A stretch of 64,000 nt of DNA, taken from contig DAINDF010000009.1 of assembly GCA_036732005.1 (NCBI GenBank), positions 101,678 to 165,677 on the forward strand, read 5' to 3'. Of the stretch, positions 51,010 through 59,713 are shown in pieces. The notes beneath the pieces were generated by a model. The model was not told the DNA's origin, did no database searches, and was given only the letters and a program-made list of their open reading frames with translations. Within the stretch, counting starts at the first letter, position 1. Every line of letters begins with the position of its first letter. This DNA is from UBA1926 sp036732005. Lineage in GTDB: Bacteria; Planctomycetota; Phycisphaerae; Phycisphaerales; UBA1924. Both the position numbers and the translations under genes were made by a program.

Positions 51010-51097
51010 GACCTTGTTTCGGATCCCATAAGGAGAAGGGGGAGAGACGGGCTGGAAGCCCATCCCACCGAGAAGAAGAGGGGTTGGAACAAGGTCT
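51009..51097. repeat. 89-bp element with inverted ends around a palindromic core
   Basis: Outer 10-bp perfect inverted repeats AGACCTTGTT (51009-51018) and AACAAGGTCT (51088-51097) enclose GACGGGCT-GGA-AGCCCATC (51046-51064), a copy of the palindromic repeat also found at 60627-60717 and 62909-62943. It lies between the ApgM-like and alcohol dehydrogenase genes and starts at the last base of the preceding stop codon. It resembles a small non-autonomous repeat, and could also act as a hairpin in the transcript. Confidence 0.6.
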
Positions 51098-51125
51098 AAA
51101 CTGCGTCAACCCGAAAGGACCACCC

Positions 51126-52175
51126 ATGCCCACCAAGGCCTACGCCGCCTCCGCCGCGACCAGCCCGCTCGCCCCCGCGACGATCGAGCGTCGCGCGCCC
51201 ACGCCGAACGATGTGGCGATCGAGATCCTGTACTGCGGGGTCTGCCACTCGGACATCCACCAGGCGCGGAACGAGTGGCACAACACGCTCTATCCCTGCG
51301 TGCCCGGGCACGAGATCATCGGCCGCGTGACCCGCGTGGGCTCGTCGGTCACACGGTTCAAGGCGGGCGACCTGGTCGGCGTGGGCTGCCTCGTGGACTC
51401 ATGCCGGACCTGCGCCCACTGCGAGCAGGGGCTCGAGCAGTTCTGCACGACGATGCCGGTGTTCACCTACAACGGGCCCGACAAGCACAGCGGGGGGCAC
51501 ACCTTCGGGGGGTACTCCGAGGCGGTCGTGGTCCATCAGGATTTCGTCCTGCGCGTGCCGGCCGGGCTCGACCCCGCCGCCGCCGCCCCGCTGCTGTGCG
51601 CCGGGATCACGACCTACTCGCCGCTGCGGCACTGGAAGGTCGGCCCGGGTCAGAAGGTGGGAGTCGTCGGGCTCGGGGGGCTCGGGCACATGGGCGTGAA
51701 GTTCGCCCGCGCGTTCGGGGCGCATGTCGTGCTCTTCACGACCTCCGCGGGCAAGGTCGAAGACGGGAAGCGGCTCGGGGCGCACGAGGTCGTGATCTCG
51801 AAAGACGCGGACGCGATGGCCGCCCACGCCGGCTCGTTCGATTTCATCCTCGACACGGTCTCGGCCGACCACGACATCAACGCCTACATGGCATTGCTGA
51901 AACTCGACGGGACCGTCTGCCTCGTCGGCGCCCCGGAGAACCCGCTGGCGGTCGCGGCGTTCAGCGTGATCTTCCCGCGCAAGCACCTGGCGGGCTCGCT
52001 CATCGGCGGGCTTCCCGAGACGCAGGAGATGCTCGACTACTGCGCCGAGCACGGCATCGCGTGCGACATCGAGATGATCGACATCAAGGACATCAACACG
52101 GCCTACGACCGCATCCTGCGGAGCGATGTCAAGTACCGCTTCGTGATCGACATGGCGTCGCTGAAGCGGGGCTGA
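51126..52175 (+). CDS. NAD(P)-dependent zinc alcohol dehydrogenase (YahK/CAD group)
   Basis: This 349-residue MDR enzyme starts at ATG 51126. Catalytic zinc ligands Cys37/Cys40 region (YCGVCHSDIH), His62 (PGHEIIG). Structural zinc Cys93, Cys96, Cys99, Cys107 (DSCRTCAHCEQGLEQFC). Cofactor loop VGVVGLGGLGHMGVKFA, and TTSAGKVEDGKRLGAHEVV follows. This matches the YahK/cinnamyl-alcohol-dehydrogenase-like group, which reduces aldehydes with NADPH. Its neighbours do not indicate a specific aldehyde. Confidence 0.93.
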   Translation: MPTKAYAASAATSPLAPATIERRAPTPNDVAIEILYCGVCHSDIHQARNEWHNTLYPCVPGHEIIGRVTRVGSSVTRFKAGDLVGVGCLVDSCRTCAHCEQGLEQFCTTMPVFTYNGPDKHSGGHTFGGYSEAVVVHQDFVLRVPAGLDPAAAAPLLCAGITTYSPLRHWKVGPGQKVGVVGLGGLGHMGVKFARAFGAHVVLFTTSAGKVEDGKRLGAHEVVISKDADAMAAHAGSFDFILDTVSADHDINAYMALLKLDGTVCLVGAPENPLAVAAFSVIFPRKHLAGSLIGGLPETQEMLDYCAEHGIACDIEMIDIKDINTAYDRILRSDVKYRFVIDMASLKRG

Positions 52176-52197
52176 GGCCGCGTGCCGGTTCTCCCGC

Positions 52198-54987
52198 TCA
52201 CACCAGCTGCTTCGCCTCGTTGAGCTTCTTGCGGATCACCGTCTGCAGGATCCCGCCGTTGCGGGCGTACTCGAACTCCACGGCCGTGTCGATCCGCAGG
52301 CGGGCCTGGAACGAGAACGACGAGCCGTCGGGGCGGGTCGCCTTGACCGCGATGTCCTGCCTCGGCTCGACGCCCTCGGGCAGCACGATCTCGATCGACT
52401 CGTCCCCCTTGATGCCCAGGCTCTCGGCGGTCTGCCCGGGCTTGAACTCCAGCGGCAGCACGCCCATGAACACCAGGTTCGACCGGTGGATCCGCTCGAA
52501 CGACTCGGCGATGACCGCGCGAACACCCAGCAGCATCGTTCCCTTGGCCGCCCAATCGCGGCTCGAGCCCATGCCGTAGTCCTTGCCCGCGACCACCACG
52601 AGCGGCACGCCCGCCTTCTTGTAGTCCATCGCGGCGTCGAAGATGTACTCGACCGGCGCCTCGGCGAGGGTCTTGCCCTTCGTGAAGTTCCTGGTCCACC
52701 CGCCCTCGGGCTGCTTGCCGCCCTCCGCGGGCGACGCCGCCGCGATGCGGTTCTTGATCCGCACATTTGCGAAGGTGCCGCGCGTCATGACGCGGTCGTT
52801 CCCGCGCCGCGAGCCGTAGGAGTTGAAGTCCCGCGCGGCGACCCCCGCCTTGATGAGGTACTGCCCCGCGGGGGTCTCGGGCTCGATGCGCCCCGCGGGC
52901 GAGATGTGGTCGGTCGTGACGCTGTCGCCCAGCAGGCAGAGCATGCGCGCGCCGCGGATGGGCGTGAGCCCCGGGGGCTGCTCGCCCATGCCCTCGAAGA
53001 AGGGCGGGTTCTGGATGTAGGTCGACCCGTCGTCCCACGGGTAGAGCTCGCTCCGAGACACGGGCACGGCGTTCCAGGTCTCGTTCTCGTCGTACACCTT
53101 GGCGTACTTGGTGACGAACTGCTCGGTGGTGACGCACGCCGCCCGGATCGCGTCGATCTCGGCGCGGGTCGGCCAGATGTCCTTCAGCCAGACCGCGCGC
53201 CCGTCGGCGGTGTGGGTCAGCGGCTCGTTGTACGGGTCGATATCGATCCGCCCGGCGAGTGCGTAGGCGACAACGAGCGGCGGGCTGGCGAGGAAGTTCG
53301 CCTTCACCGCCGGGTGCACGCGCCCCTCGAAGTTCCGGTTGCCCGAGAGGATCGAGGCGACGGCGAGGTCGGCCTGCTTGATCGCGCCCTCGATCTCCGG
53401 CGGCAGCGGGCCCGAGTTGCCGATGCAGGTCGTGCACCCGTACCCGACCGTCTGGAAGCCGCACGCGTCGAGGTCCGCGGTCAGGTTCGCCTTGTTGAGA
53501 TACTCGGTGACGACCTTGGAGCCCGGGGCGAGCGAGGTCTTGACCCAGGGCTTGCGCGTCAGCCCGAGCGCGTTCGCCTTGCGGGCGACCAGGCCCGCGG
53601 CGATGAGCACATCGGGGTTGGAGGTGTTGGTGCAGCTGGTGATCGCGGCGATGACGATCGAGCCGTGGGTCAGCTCGCTGGTCATGCCGGGCTTCTCGCC
53701 CGTGCGCTCGGTGGTGTGGGCGACGATCGCCTTGGCGCTGACCTTGTCCGCCGGAACGCCGAGGCCCTTGGGCCCCATCGGCGCGGTGAGCATGGTCTTC
53801 CACGACTGCTTGAGCGAGGCGAGCTCAACCCGGTCCTGCGGACGCTTGGGCCCGGCCACGCAGGGCTTGACCGAGGCGAGGTCGAGCTCGAGCACCGCGC
53901 TGAACGCGGGCTCGGGCGCGTCAGGCGTCCAGAAGAACCCCGCCGCCTTCGCCCACGCCTCGGTGAGCGCGACCTCCTCGTCCGTCTTGCCGGTGAAGCG
54001 GAAGTACTCGATCGTCTTGTGGTCGATCGGGAAGAACCCGCAGGTCGCCCCGTACTCGGGCGCCATGTTCGCGATCGTCGCCCGGTCGGGGATGGACAAC
54101 TCCGCCATGCCCGGGCCGAAGAACTCCACGAACTTCTCGACCACGCCGTGGGCGCGGAGCATCTCCGTGACCGTCAGCACGAGGTCCGTCGCCGTCGCGC
54201 CCTCGGGCAGCCGGCCCTTGAGCTTGAAGCCCACCACCTCGGGTGTGAGCATGTAGCAGGGCTGCCCGAGCATCACCGCCTCGGCCTCGATGCCCCCCAC
54301 GCCCCAGCCCAGCACGCCCACGCCGTTGATCATCGTCGTGTGGCTGTCCGTGCCGACCAGCGAGTCGGGGTACACGATGGCGCGCCCGTCCACGCCGTCC
54401 GACTTGACCAGGCACCCCCGCGCCAGGTACTCGAGGTTCACCTGGTGGACGATCCCCGTCGCGGGGGGCACGGCCCGGAAGTTGTCCAGGCTCTCCTGCC
54501 CCCATTTGAGGAAGGTGTACCGCTCGTTGTTGCGCTCGAACTCCTTCTCGGCGTTGATCGTCAGCGCGACGCGGGTTGCGAAGTCGTCGACCTGCACCGA
54601 GTGGTCGATCACCAGGTCGCACTGCACCGCGGGGTTGATCTGGGCGGGGTCGCCCCCCAGCGTCTTCATCGCGTCACGCATCGCGGCGAGGTCGACCACG
54701 CACGGCACGCCCGTGAAGTCCTGCAGCACCACGCGCCCGGGCATGAAGGGCATCTCGACCGCGTCGACCTTCGTCGGGTCGTACTGCGCCAGGGCCGAGA
54801 CATCGTCGTTCGTCACGATGAACCCGTCGAGGTTGCGCAGCTGCGACTCGAGCAGCACGCGCACCGAGTAGGGCATCCGGTCGATGTTCCCCAGCCCCTT
54901 GTCCTGCAACGCCCTGATGTTGAAATAGGTGTAGGTCTTGCCGTGCACGGTCAGGGTTGATCGGGCGTTGAACGGGTCGGTCGGCAT
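52198..54987 (-). CDS. acnA: Aconitate hydratase A
   Basis: This 929-residue enzyme is the AcnA/IRP1 length. The [4Fe-4S] ligands are Cys452 (AITSCTNTSNP) and Cys518/Cys521 (YGCTTCIGNSGPL). Further landmarks: LVGTDSHTTMINGVGVLGWGVGG, DSVTTDHISPAGRI and GMGSSRDWAAKG (swivel domain active-site Ser/Arg). It converts citrate to isocitrate in the TCA cycle. ATG 54987 follows AGGAG. It is one gene from the lys operon region but on its own transcript; a homoaconitase role is unlikely because the sequence is the standard single-chain AcnA. Confidence 0.96.
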   Translation of the reverse strand: MPTDPFNARSTLTVHGKTYTYFNIRALQDKGLGNIDRMPYSVRVLLESQLRNLDGFIVTNDDVSALAQYDPTKVDAVEMPFMPGRVVLQDFTGVPCVVDLAAMRDAMKTLGGDPAQINPAVQCDLVIDHSVQVDDFATRVALTINAEKEFERNNERYTFLKWGQESLDNFRAVPPATGIVHQVNLEYLARGCLVKSDGVDGRAIVYPDSLVGTDSHTTMINGVGVLGWGVGGIEAEAVMLGQPCYMLTPEVVGFKLKGRLPEGATATDLVLTVTEMLRAHGVVEKFVEFFGPGMAELSIPDRATIANMAPEYGATCGFFPIDHKTIEYFRFTGKTDEEVALTEAWAKAAGFFWTPDAPEPAFSAVLELDLASVKPCVAGPKRPQDRVELASLKQSWKTMLTAPMGPKGLGVPADKVSAKAIVAHTTERTGEKPGMTSELTHGSIVIAAITSCTNTSNPDVLIAAGLVARKANALGLTRKPWVKTSLAPGSKVVTEYLNKANLTADLDACGFQTVGYGCTTCIGNSGPLPPEIEGAIKQADLAVASILSGNRNFEGRVHPAVKANFLASPPLVVAYALAGRIDIDPYNEPLTHTADGRAVWLKDIWPTRAEIDAIRAACVTTEQFVTKYAKVYDENETWNAVPVSRSELYPWDDGSTYIQNPPFFEGMGEQPPGLTPIRGARMLCLLGDSVTTDHISPAGRIEPETPAGQYLIKAGVAARDFNSYGSRRGNDRVMTRGTFANVRIKNRIAAASPAEGGKQPEGGWTRNFTKGKTLAEAPVEYIFDAAMDYKKAGVPLVVVAGKDYGMGSSRDWAAKGTMLLGVRAVIAESFERIHRSNLVFMGVLPLEFKPGQTAESLGIKGDESIEIVLPEGVEPRQDIAVKATRPDGSSFSFQARLRIDTAVEFEYARNGGILQTVIRKKLNEAKQLV

Positions 54988-55177
54988 GCGGTGCTCCTGG
55001 TCCTGGGGGTCTTCTACAGCCTAGGTCGCCTCCTTTATTTCGGCATGATCCGGGGCGGCTCGGGCCCGATATCCCGCCCCGACCCGCCGGACGAGCGCGT
55101 TTCTCCCCCCTTTTTCGCGCCTCGCGGTTCGGATTCCGCACCCCTCCCCGATAGGGTGGACAGTCCGGAGCACCATC

Positions 55178-56881
55178 ATGAAGACCATGCCGACCCTCGC
55201 CCTCCTCGCGTGCCTCGCCCCGCTCGCCGTCGCCTCGGACGGGCTGCGGGTCACCACCGTCCATCGCCCGGGGGACCCCGCGCCCGATCTCCCGGGTCTC
55301 ACGCTCGGGGGCGTCGGCGACAATGTCTCGATCAACGACCGCGGGGACATCCTGTTCGTCGCGGGCCTCGCCGGCCCGGGGGTGACCAGTTCCAACAACT
55401 TCGCGCTCTTCGGCGGGCCGCGCGACAACCTCCGCCTGCTCGCCCGGGAGCAGGACCCGATCGACGCGCTCCCCGGGTTCATCTGGCTCCCGGGCTCGAT
55501 CAACCTGACGGGCTTTTCCAACCTCGTCGTCACCAGCACCGGCGAGGTCGGGTTCAACCCCACCATCTTCCAGGTCGGCGTGAGCAGCGCCGTGCTCGCC
55601 AGCCTCTTCGCGGGCCCCGTGGCCGCCCCCACCCCTCTGCTCTGGCAGACCGGCGACCCGCCCGGGTTCGACCCGGCCTACTCCATCATCGCGCTCAACC
55701 CCGGCGTCTTCGCCAGCGGGGCGCGCGCGGCGGTCATCGGACGCGTCACCGGCCCCTCCACCGAGCGGGCGATCTGGTTCGGCAACCCCAACGACGGCAT
55801 GATCGCCGCGCTCCAGACCAATCTCCAGGCTCCGGGTCTGCCCATCGGCGTGAACATCGCACTCATCGACGACCAGTCCCTCCGCATGAACGAGCAGGGC
55901 CGCATCGCCTTCCACGCCACGCTCCCGCTGGGCAACGGCGTCACGCAGAGCAACCGCACCGTGCTCTACGAGGGCCTGCCCGACAATGTCGGCATCCTCG
56001 CCCGCACGGGCGATCCCCTCCCGGGCGTGCCCGGCGCGGTCTACCAGTCGCTCGACGCCGACTCGATCCGCATGAACGCCGCGGGCGCGGTCTGCTTCCA
56101 GGCCGGCGTCATCGGCGGGGGCACCGACGGCGCGATTGTCTCCATGGGCTCGGGCGTCGCGTTCACACTCGCCAAGGACGGCGACCCCGTCCCGGGCGCC
56201 CCGGGTCTGTCGCTCAACAATGTCCGAAGCGGGTACATCGACATGAACGGCAACGGTCGGGTGATCTTCGCCGCCTCGCTCGCGGGGGCGCCGTTCGCGA
56301 CCGACACCGCGGTTTTCATCGGCGATCCGGGCGGCCTCGAGATGATCCTCCGCGAGGGCGACCCGCTGCCGGGCGGCTTCGCCGCACCGGACCTGCTGGG
56401 GACAAGGTTCCTTGTCAACGACCGAGATCAGATCGTTCTCCCGGCGTCTGTCAACGACCGCTTGACCCTCTTCGCGACCCGGCCGAACGGCGAGTTCGTC
56501 AAACTCGCCCGCGCCGCGGAGGTGTTCGTCACCGACGACGGCTTCGTCGGCGTCTCGGGGGCGCTCGTGCCCTGGCGCTACGACTCCAACGCACGCAGCC
56601 CGGGATCGGGCGGCCCCTCCATGTTCAACAACCACGGAGAGCTTGTGCTGCCCATGTACTTCACCGGGGCCACGGGCTCGGCCCTGGTCCTCTTCGACAT
56701 CGACGACCCCTGCCCCGCCGACCTCGCCGAGCCCTTCGGCCTGCTCGACCTCGCCGACATCGCCGCCTTCGTCGACGGCTTCGTCAACCAGACCCCGCCC
56801 GGCGACCTCGACGGCAACGGGCTCTGGGAACTCACGGACATCACCATCTTCGTCGGCTCGTTCAACGCCGGCTGCCCGTGA
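55178..56881 (+). CDS. Secreted repeat protein with GC-type dockerin (choice-of-anchor, NxxG-type repeats)
   Basis: This 567-residue protein starts at ATG 55178 behind GGAG. Short signal peptide (TMPTLALLACLAPLAVA). The body has repeated strands of the form VSINDRGDILFVAGL, LRMNEQGRIAFHATL, IRMNAAGAVCFQAGV, DMNGNGRVIFAASL with GDPLPGVPG-type loops, resembling tandem repeats of a beta-propeller-like secreted family in Planctomycetes. The C-terminal dockerin reads CPADLAEPFGLLDLADIAAFV, then GNGLWELTDITIFV and the final NAGC of the GC-type module. It probably is surface-attached. Ligand unknown. Confidence 0.78.
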   Translation: MKTMPTLALLACLAPLAVASDGLRVTTVHRPGDPAPDLPGLTLGGVGDNVSINDRGDILFVAGLAGPGVTSSNNFALFGGPRDNLRLLAREQDPIDALPGFIWLPGSINLTGFSNLVVTSTGEVGFNPTIFQVGVSSAVLASLFAGPVAAPTPLLWQTGDPPGFDPAYSIIALNPGVFASGARAAVIGRVTGPSTERAIWFGNPNDGMIAALQTNLQAPGLPIGVNIALIDDQSLRMNEQGRIAFHATLPLGNGVTQSNRTVLYEGLPDNVGILARTGDPLPGVPGAVYQSLDADSIRMNAAGAVCFQAGVIGGGTDGAIVSMGSGVAFTLAKDGDPVPGAPGLSLNNVRSGYIDMNGNGRVIFAASLAGAPFATDTAVFIGDPGGLEMILREGDPLPGGFAAPDLLGTRFLVNDRDQIVLPASVNDRLTLFATRPNGEFVKLARAAEVFVTDDGFVGVSGALVPWRYDSNARSPGSGGPSMFNNHGELVLPMYFTGATGSALVLFDIDDPCPADLAEPFGLLDLADIAAFVDGFVNQTPPGDLDGNGLWELTDITIFVGSFNAGCP

Positions 56882-56930
56882 GCGGGACGCCGCGCCGACG
56901 CTTTTCTCCGAAACCACGGGAAAGGGCCGC

Positions 56931-58826
56931 ATGAAACCGAATCTGCTCCCCGCCGCCGCCGCGGCAGTCGCCGCGCTCGCTCTGACCGCCCCGGCCCCGG
57001 CCGCGGTGATCTATGTCAACGCCCAGAACCCGGGCCCGCAGAACGGGCTCAACTGGGGCGGCGCCTACCGCGACCTCGCCGACGCGCTGGGCCGAGCCAA
57101 TCCCGGCGACGAGATCTGGATCGCCCAGGGGACCTACTTCCCGCCCGGCTACGACACCCCGTTCGATGTCCCGACGGGTGTGAAGCTGTTCGGCGGCTTC
57201 GACGGCAGCGAGACCGCACGCGACCAACGCGATCCGTCGGCCCATCTGGCTGTGCTCGACGGCGACTTCAACGGCGACGACCAGCCCGGGTTCCTGAACC
57301 GCGCCGACAACGCGCGACGGATCCTCGAGTTCACCAACCCGGACGCCGGCAGCCGGCTCGACGGGCTCGTGATCACGGGCGGGTACGCGAACACCGCCGC
57401 CGGGTTCACCGCGGGCGGCGGCCTGCTCATCGACGGCGGCACGCTGACCATCGATCAGTGCCTGTTCATCGGCAACGGCGCGGAGCGCGAGGGCGGCGCG
57501 GTCCGCGCCATCAATGTCGACTCCGTCCGGTTCCGTGACTCGATCTTCATCGCCAACTCGACCAACCCGAACTCATCCCTGGGAAGCGGCGGCGCGGTGT
57601 GGGTCGGCGGCGCCGAGGCCGTCTTCGAGGGGTGCGAGTTCGCGCTCAACGCCAGCCTCGGCGGCACGAGCTCGTTCGGCGGGGCCGTGACCCTGCTGAC
57701 GGGCGACGGGCGTTTCTCCGGGTGCACATTCACCGCCAATATCGCCAGCGAGGGCACGGGCACCTACGGCGGGGCGGTCCACACCGTGGCGCTGTCCGTG
57801 CTGTTCGAGGACTGCGTCTTCAACGCGAATCTCGTCTCGAACGGAACGGGGACGCAGGGCGGCGCGGTCAATGTCGGGGGCGGGGCGGCCGATTTCGCCC
57901 GCTGCATCTTCGAGGGAAACACCGCCGAGGCGAACAACACGAGCATCGGCGGAGCGATCGCGGTGATCAGCCCATCGGGCGCACCGGTTGTCCGTCTCGG
58001 GGGGTGTCAGTTCCTCGGGAACTCGGCCGATCTGGGGGGCGCGGTCGGGTCGATCGGCGAGACGCCAACCATCCGGATCGTCGGCTCGCTGCTCGCGGGC
58101 AACGCGGCGGCAAGCGGGGCCGGCGTGCGGGCCGATGGCACGCTGAGCGTGCGGAACAGCACCATCGCCTTCAATACCCCGCTGCAACCCTCATCCGAAA
58201 CCGCCGGGATCAGCGCCCCCGGCGCCGTGGCGGTGATCCTCGACAACACCATCCTCTGGGGCAACGGGACCGGCCCCGACCAGGTCTACCAGATCAACGC
58301 GCTCACGCCGCCCATCGTCAACCACTCCTGCGTCCAGGGCTGGACCGGCTCCTTGGGCGGCGCGGGCAACTTCGCCGCCGACCCGCTGTTCGTGGACCCC
58401 GACGGTCCGGACAATGTGCCCGGCAACGCCGACGACCTGTACACGCTCCGCCCGTTCAGCCCCTGCATCGACGCGGGCGACAACACCGCCGTTCCCCTCG
58501 ATCCGCTCGACCTCGACGCCGACGCGGACACCGCCGAGCGGCTGCCGATCGATGTGTACGGTCGCGATCGCCGCCGCGACGATCCGGATGTCGCCGACAC
58601 CGGCACGGGGAACGCCCCGATCGTGGACATCGGCGCCGTCGAACTCCAGCGGCGCTCCTGCCCGGCCGACCTCGATGTCAACGGCCTGCTCGACCTGACC
58701 GACATCACCCTGTTCATCGCCGCGTTCACGGGGCTCGACTTGCTGGCGGACCTCGACGAGAACGGAATCTGGGACCTCGCCGATATCGTGCTGTTCGTCG
58801 GCTTCTTCAACGCCGGCTGCCCCTGA
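56931..58826 (+). CDS. Secreted beta-helix protein with GC-type dockerin
   Basis: This 631-residue protein starts at ATG 56931, 49 bases after the previous gene and probably co-transcribed. Signal peptide (LLPAAAAAVAALALTAPAPAA). N-terminal AVIYVNAQNPGPQNGLNWGGAYRDL followed by GDEIWIAQGTY, the start of a polymorphic-outer-membrane/Chlam_PMP-like beta-helix. Repeated GGA/GGAV turns (GGAVRAI, GGAVWVGG, GGAVTLL, GGAVHTV, GGAVNVGG) cover residues 160-400. Extracellular calcium-binding-like DLDADADTAERLPIDVYGRDR follows. C-terminal dockerin: CPADLDVNGLLDLTDITLFI, then GIWDLADIVLFV and final NAGC. Confidence 0.82.
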   Translation: MKPNLLPAAAAAVAALALTAPAPAAVIYVNAQNPGPQNGLNWGGAYRDLADALGRANPGDEIWIAQGTYFPPGYDTPFDVPTGVKLFGGFDGSETARDQRDPSAHLAVLDGDFNGDDQPGFLNRADNARRILEFTNPDAGSRLDGLVITGGYANTAAGFTAGGGLLIDGGTLTIDQCLFIGNGAEREGGAVRAINVDSVRFRDSIFIANSTNPNSSLGSGGAVWVGGAEAVFEGCEFALNASLGGTSSFGGAVTLLTGDGRFSGCTFTANIASEGTGTYGGAVHTVALSVLFEDCVFNANLVSNGTGTQGGAVNVGGGAADFARCIFEGNTAEANNTSIGGAIAVISPSGAPVVRLGGCQFLGNSADLGGAVGSIGETPTIRIVGSLLAGNAAASGAGVRADGTLSVRNSTIAFNTPLQPSSETAGISAPGAVAVILDNTILWGNGTGPDQVYQINALTPPIVNHSCVQGWTGSLGGAGNFAADPLFVDPDGPDNVPGNADDLYTLRPFSPCIDAGDNTAVPLDPLDLDADADTAERLPIDVYGRDRRRDDPDVADTGTGNAPIVDIGAVELQRRSCPADLDVNGLLDLTDITLFIAAFTGLDLLADLDENGIWDLADIVLFVGFFNAGCP

Positions 58827-58834
58827 AGCGCCGA

Positions 58835-59713
58835 TCAGTCGAACACGATCGTCTTCCGCCCCTCGACCAGCACCCGGTCGTCCAGGTGCAGGCGGACCGC
58901 CTCGGCCAGCACCGTCCGCTCCAGGTCGCGCCCCTTGCGCACGAGGTCCTCGATCGTGTCCCGGTGCGTCACATGCGCCGTCTGCTGCGCGATGATCGGG
59001 CCCTCGTCCAGGTCCGCCGTCGCGTAGTGGCTCGTCGCGCCGATCAGCTTCACCCCGCGCTCGAACGCCTGGTGGTACGGCTTCGCCCCCGCGAACGCCG
59101 GAAGGAACGAGTGGTGGATGTTGATGATCCGCGCCGGGCGGGCGCTCACGAACCCGTTCGAGAGAATCTGCATGTACCGCGCGAGCACGATCAGATCGAG
59201 CCCCCCCGCCGACTCGTCCTCATCGAGCACCGCGGAAAGCCGCGACTCCTGATCGGCCCTGGTCGCCGGCGTCACCGGGAGATGCGCGAACGGCAGCCCG
59301 AACCGAGACGCGAGATCCCCCGCGCCCTCGTGGTTCGAGATCACCCGGCTGACCTCGCACGCGATCTCCCCCGTCGAGACCCGCCAGAGCAGATCGGCCG
59401 CGCAGTGAAGGCTCGGCCCCGCGAGCACCGCGATCCGCTTGGCCCGCCCCGGCCAGCGGAACGAGGCGTCCATCTCCAGCGCCCGCGCCACACCAGCCTC
59501 GAAGCCCCGCTCGACCTCCGCCCTGAGCTCACCCACCGGCATCGCCGCGGCGCCCGCGTCGAACTCCACACGCATGAAGAACCGGCCCGTGTCCGGGTCG
59601 GTGTGCTGGTCCGCGTCCAGGATGTTCAGCCCCCGCTCGGCGAGGAACGACGCCACCCGGGCGATCACGCCCGTGCGGTCGGGGCAGCGGATGAGCACGC
59701 GCGCGGTCGTCAC
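58835..59713 (-). CDS. purU: Formyltetrahydrofolate deformylase
   Basis: This 292-residue enzyme starts with GTG 59713 in a GTGA overlap with the lysK stop. N-terminal ACT domain (VLIRCPDRTGVIARVASFLAERGLNI) and C-terminal formyltransferase-type hydrolase domain. Catalytic Asn198 and His200 in IINIHHSFLP and Asp236 in ADLDEGPII. It hydrolyses 10-formyl-THF to formate and THF, balancing one-carbon units and supplying formate for PurT. Coupling to a lysine operon is unusual; it may simply be co-expressed. Confidence 0.94.
   Translation of the reverse strand: MTTARVLIRCPDRTGVIARVASFLAERGLNILDADQHTDPDTGRFFMRVEFDAGAAAMPVGELRAEVERGFEAGVARALEMDASFRWPGRAKRIAVLAGPSLHCAADLLWRVSTGEIACEVSRVISNHEGAGDLASRFGLPFAHLPVTPATRADQESRLSAVLDEDESAGGLDLIVLARYMQILSNGFVSARPARIINIHHSFLPAFAGAKPYHQAFERGVKLIGATSHYATADLDEGPIIAQQTAHVTHRDTIEDLVRKGRDLERTVLAEAVRLHLDDRVLVEGRKTIVFD

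Noticed and set aside
51009..51097. Phage or integron attachment site
   Set aside because: No integrase, no tRNA and the palindromic core recurs in a coding gene and another gap, which fits a dispersed repeat better.
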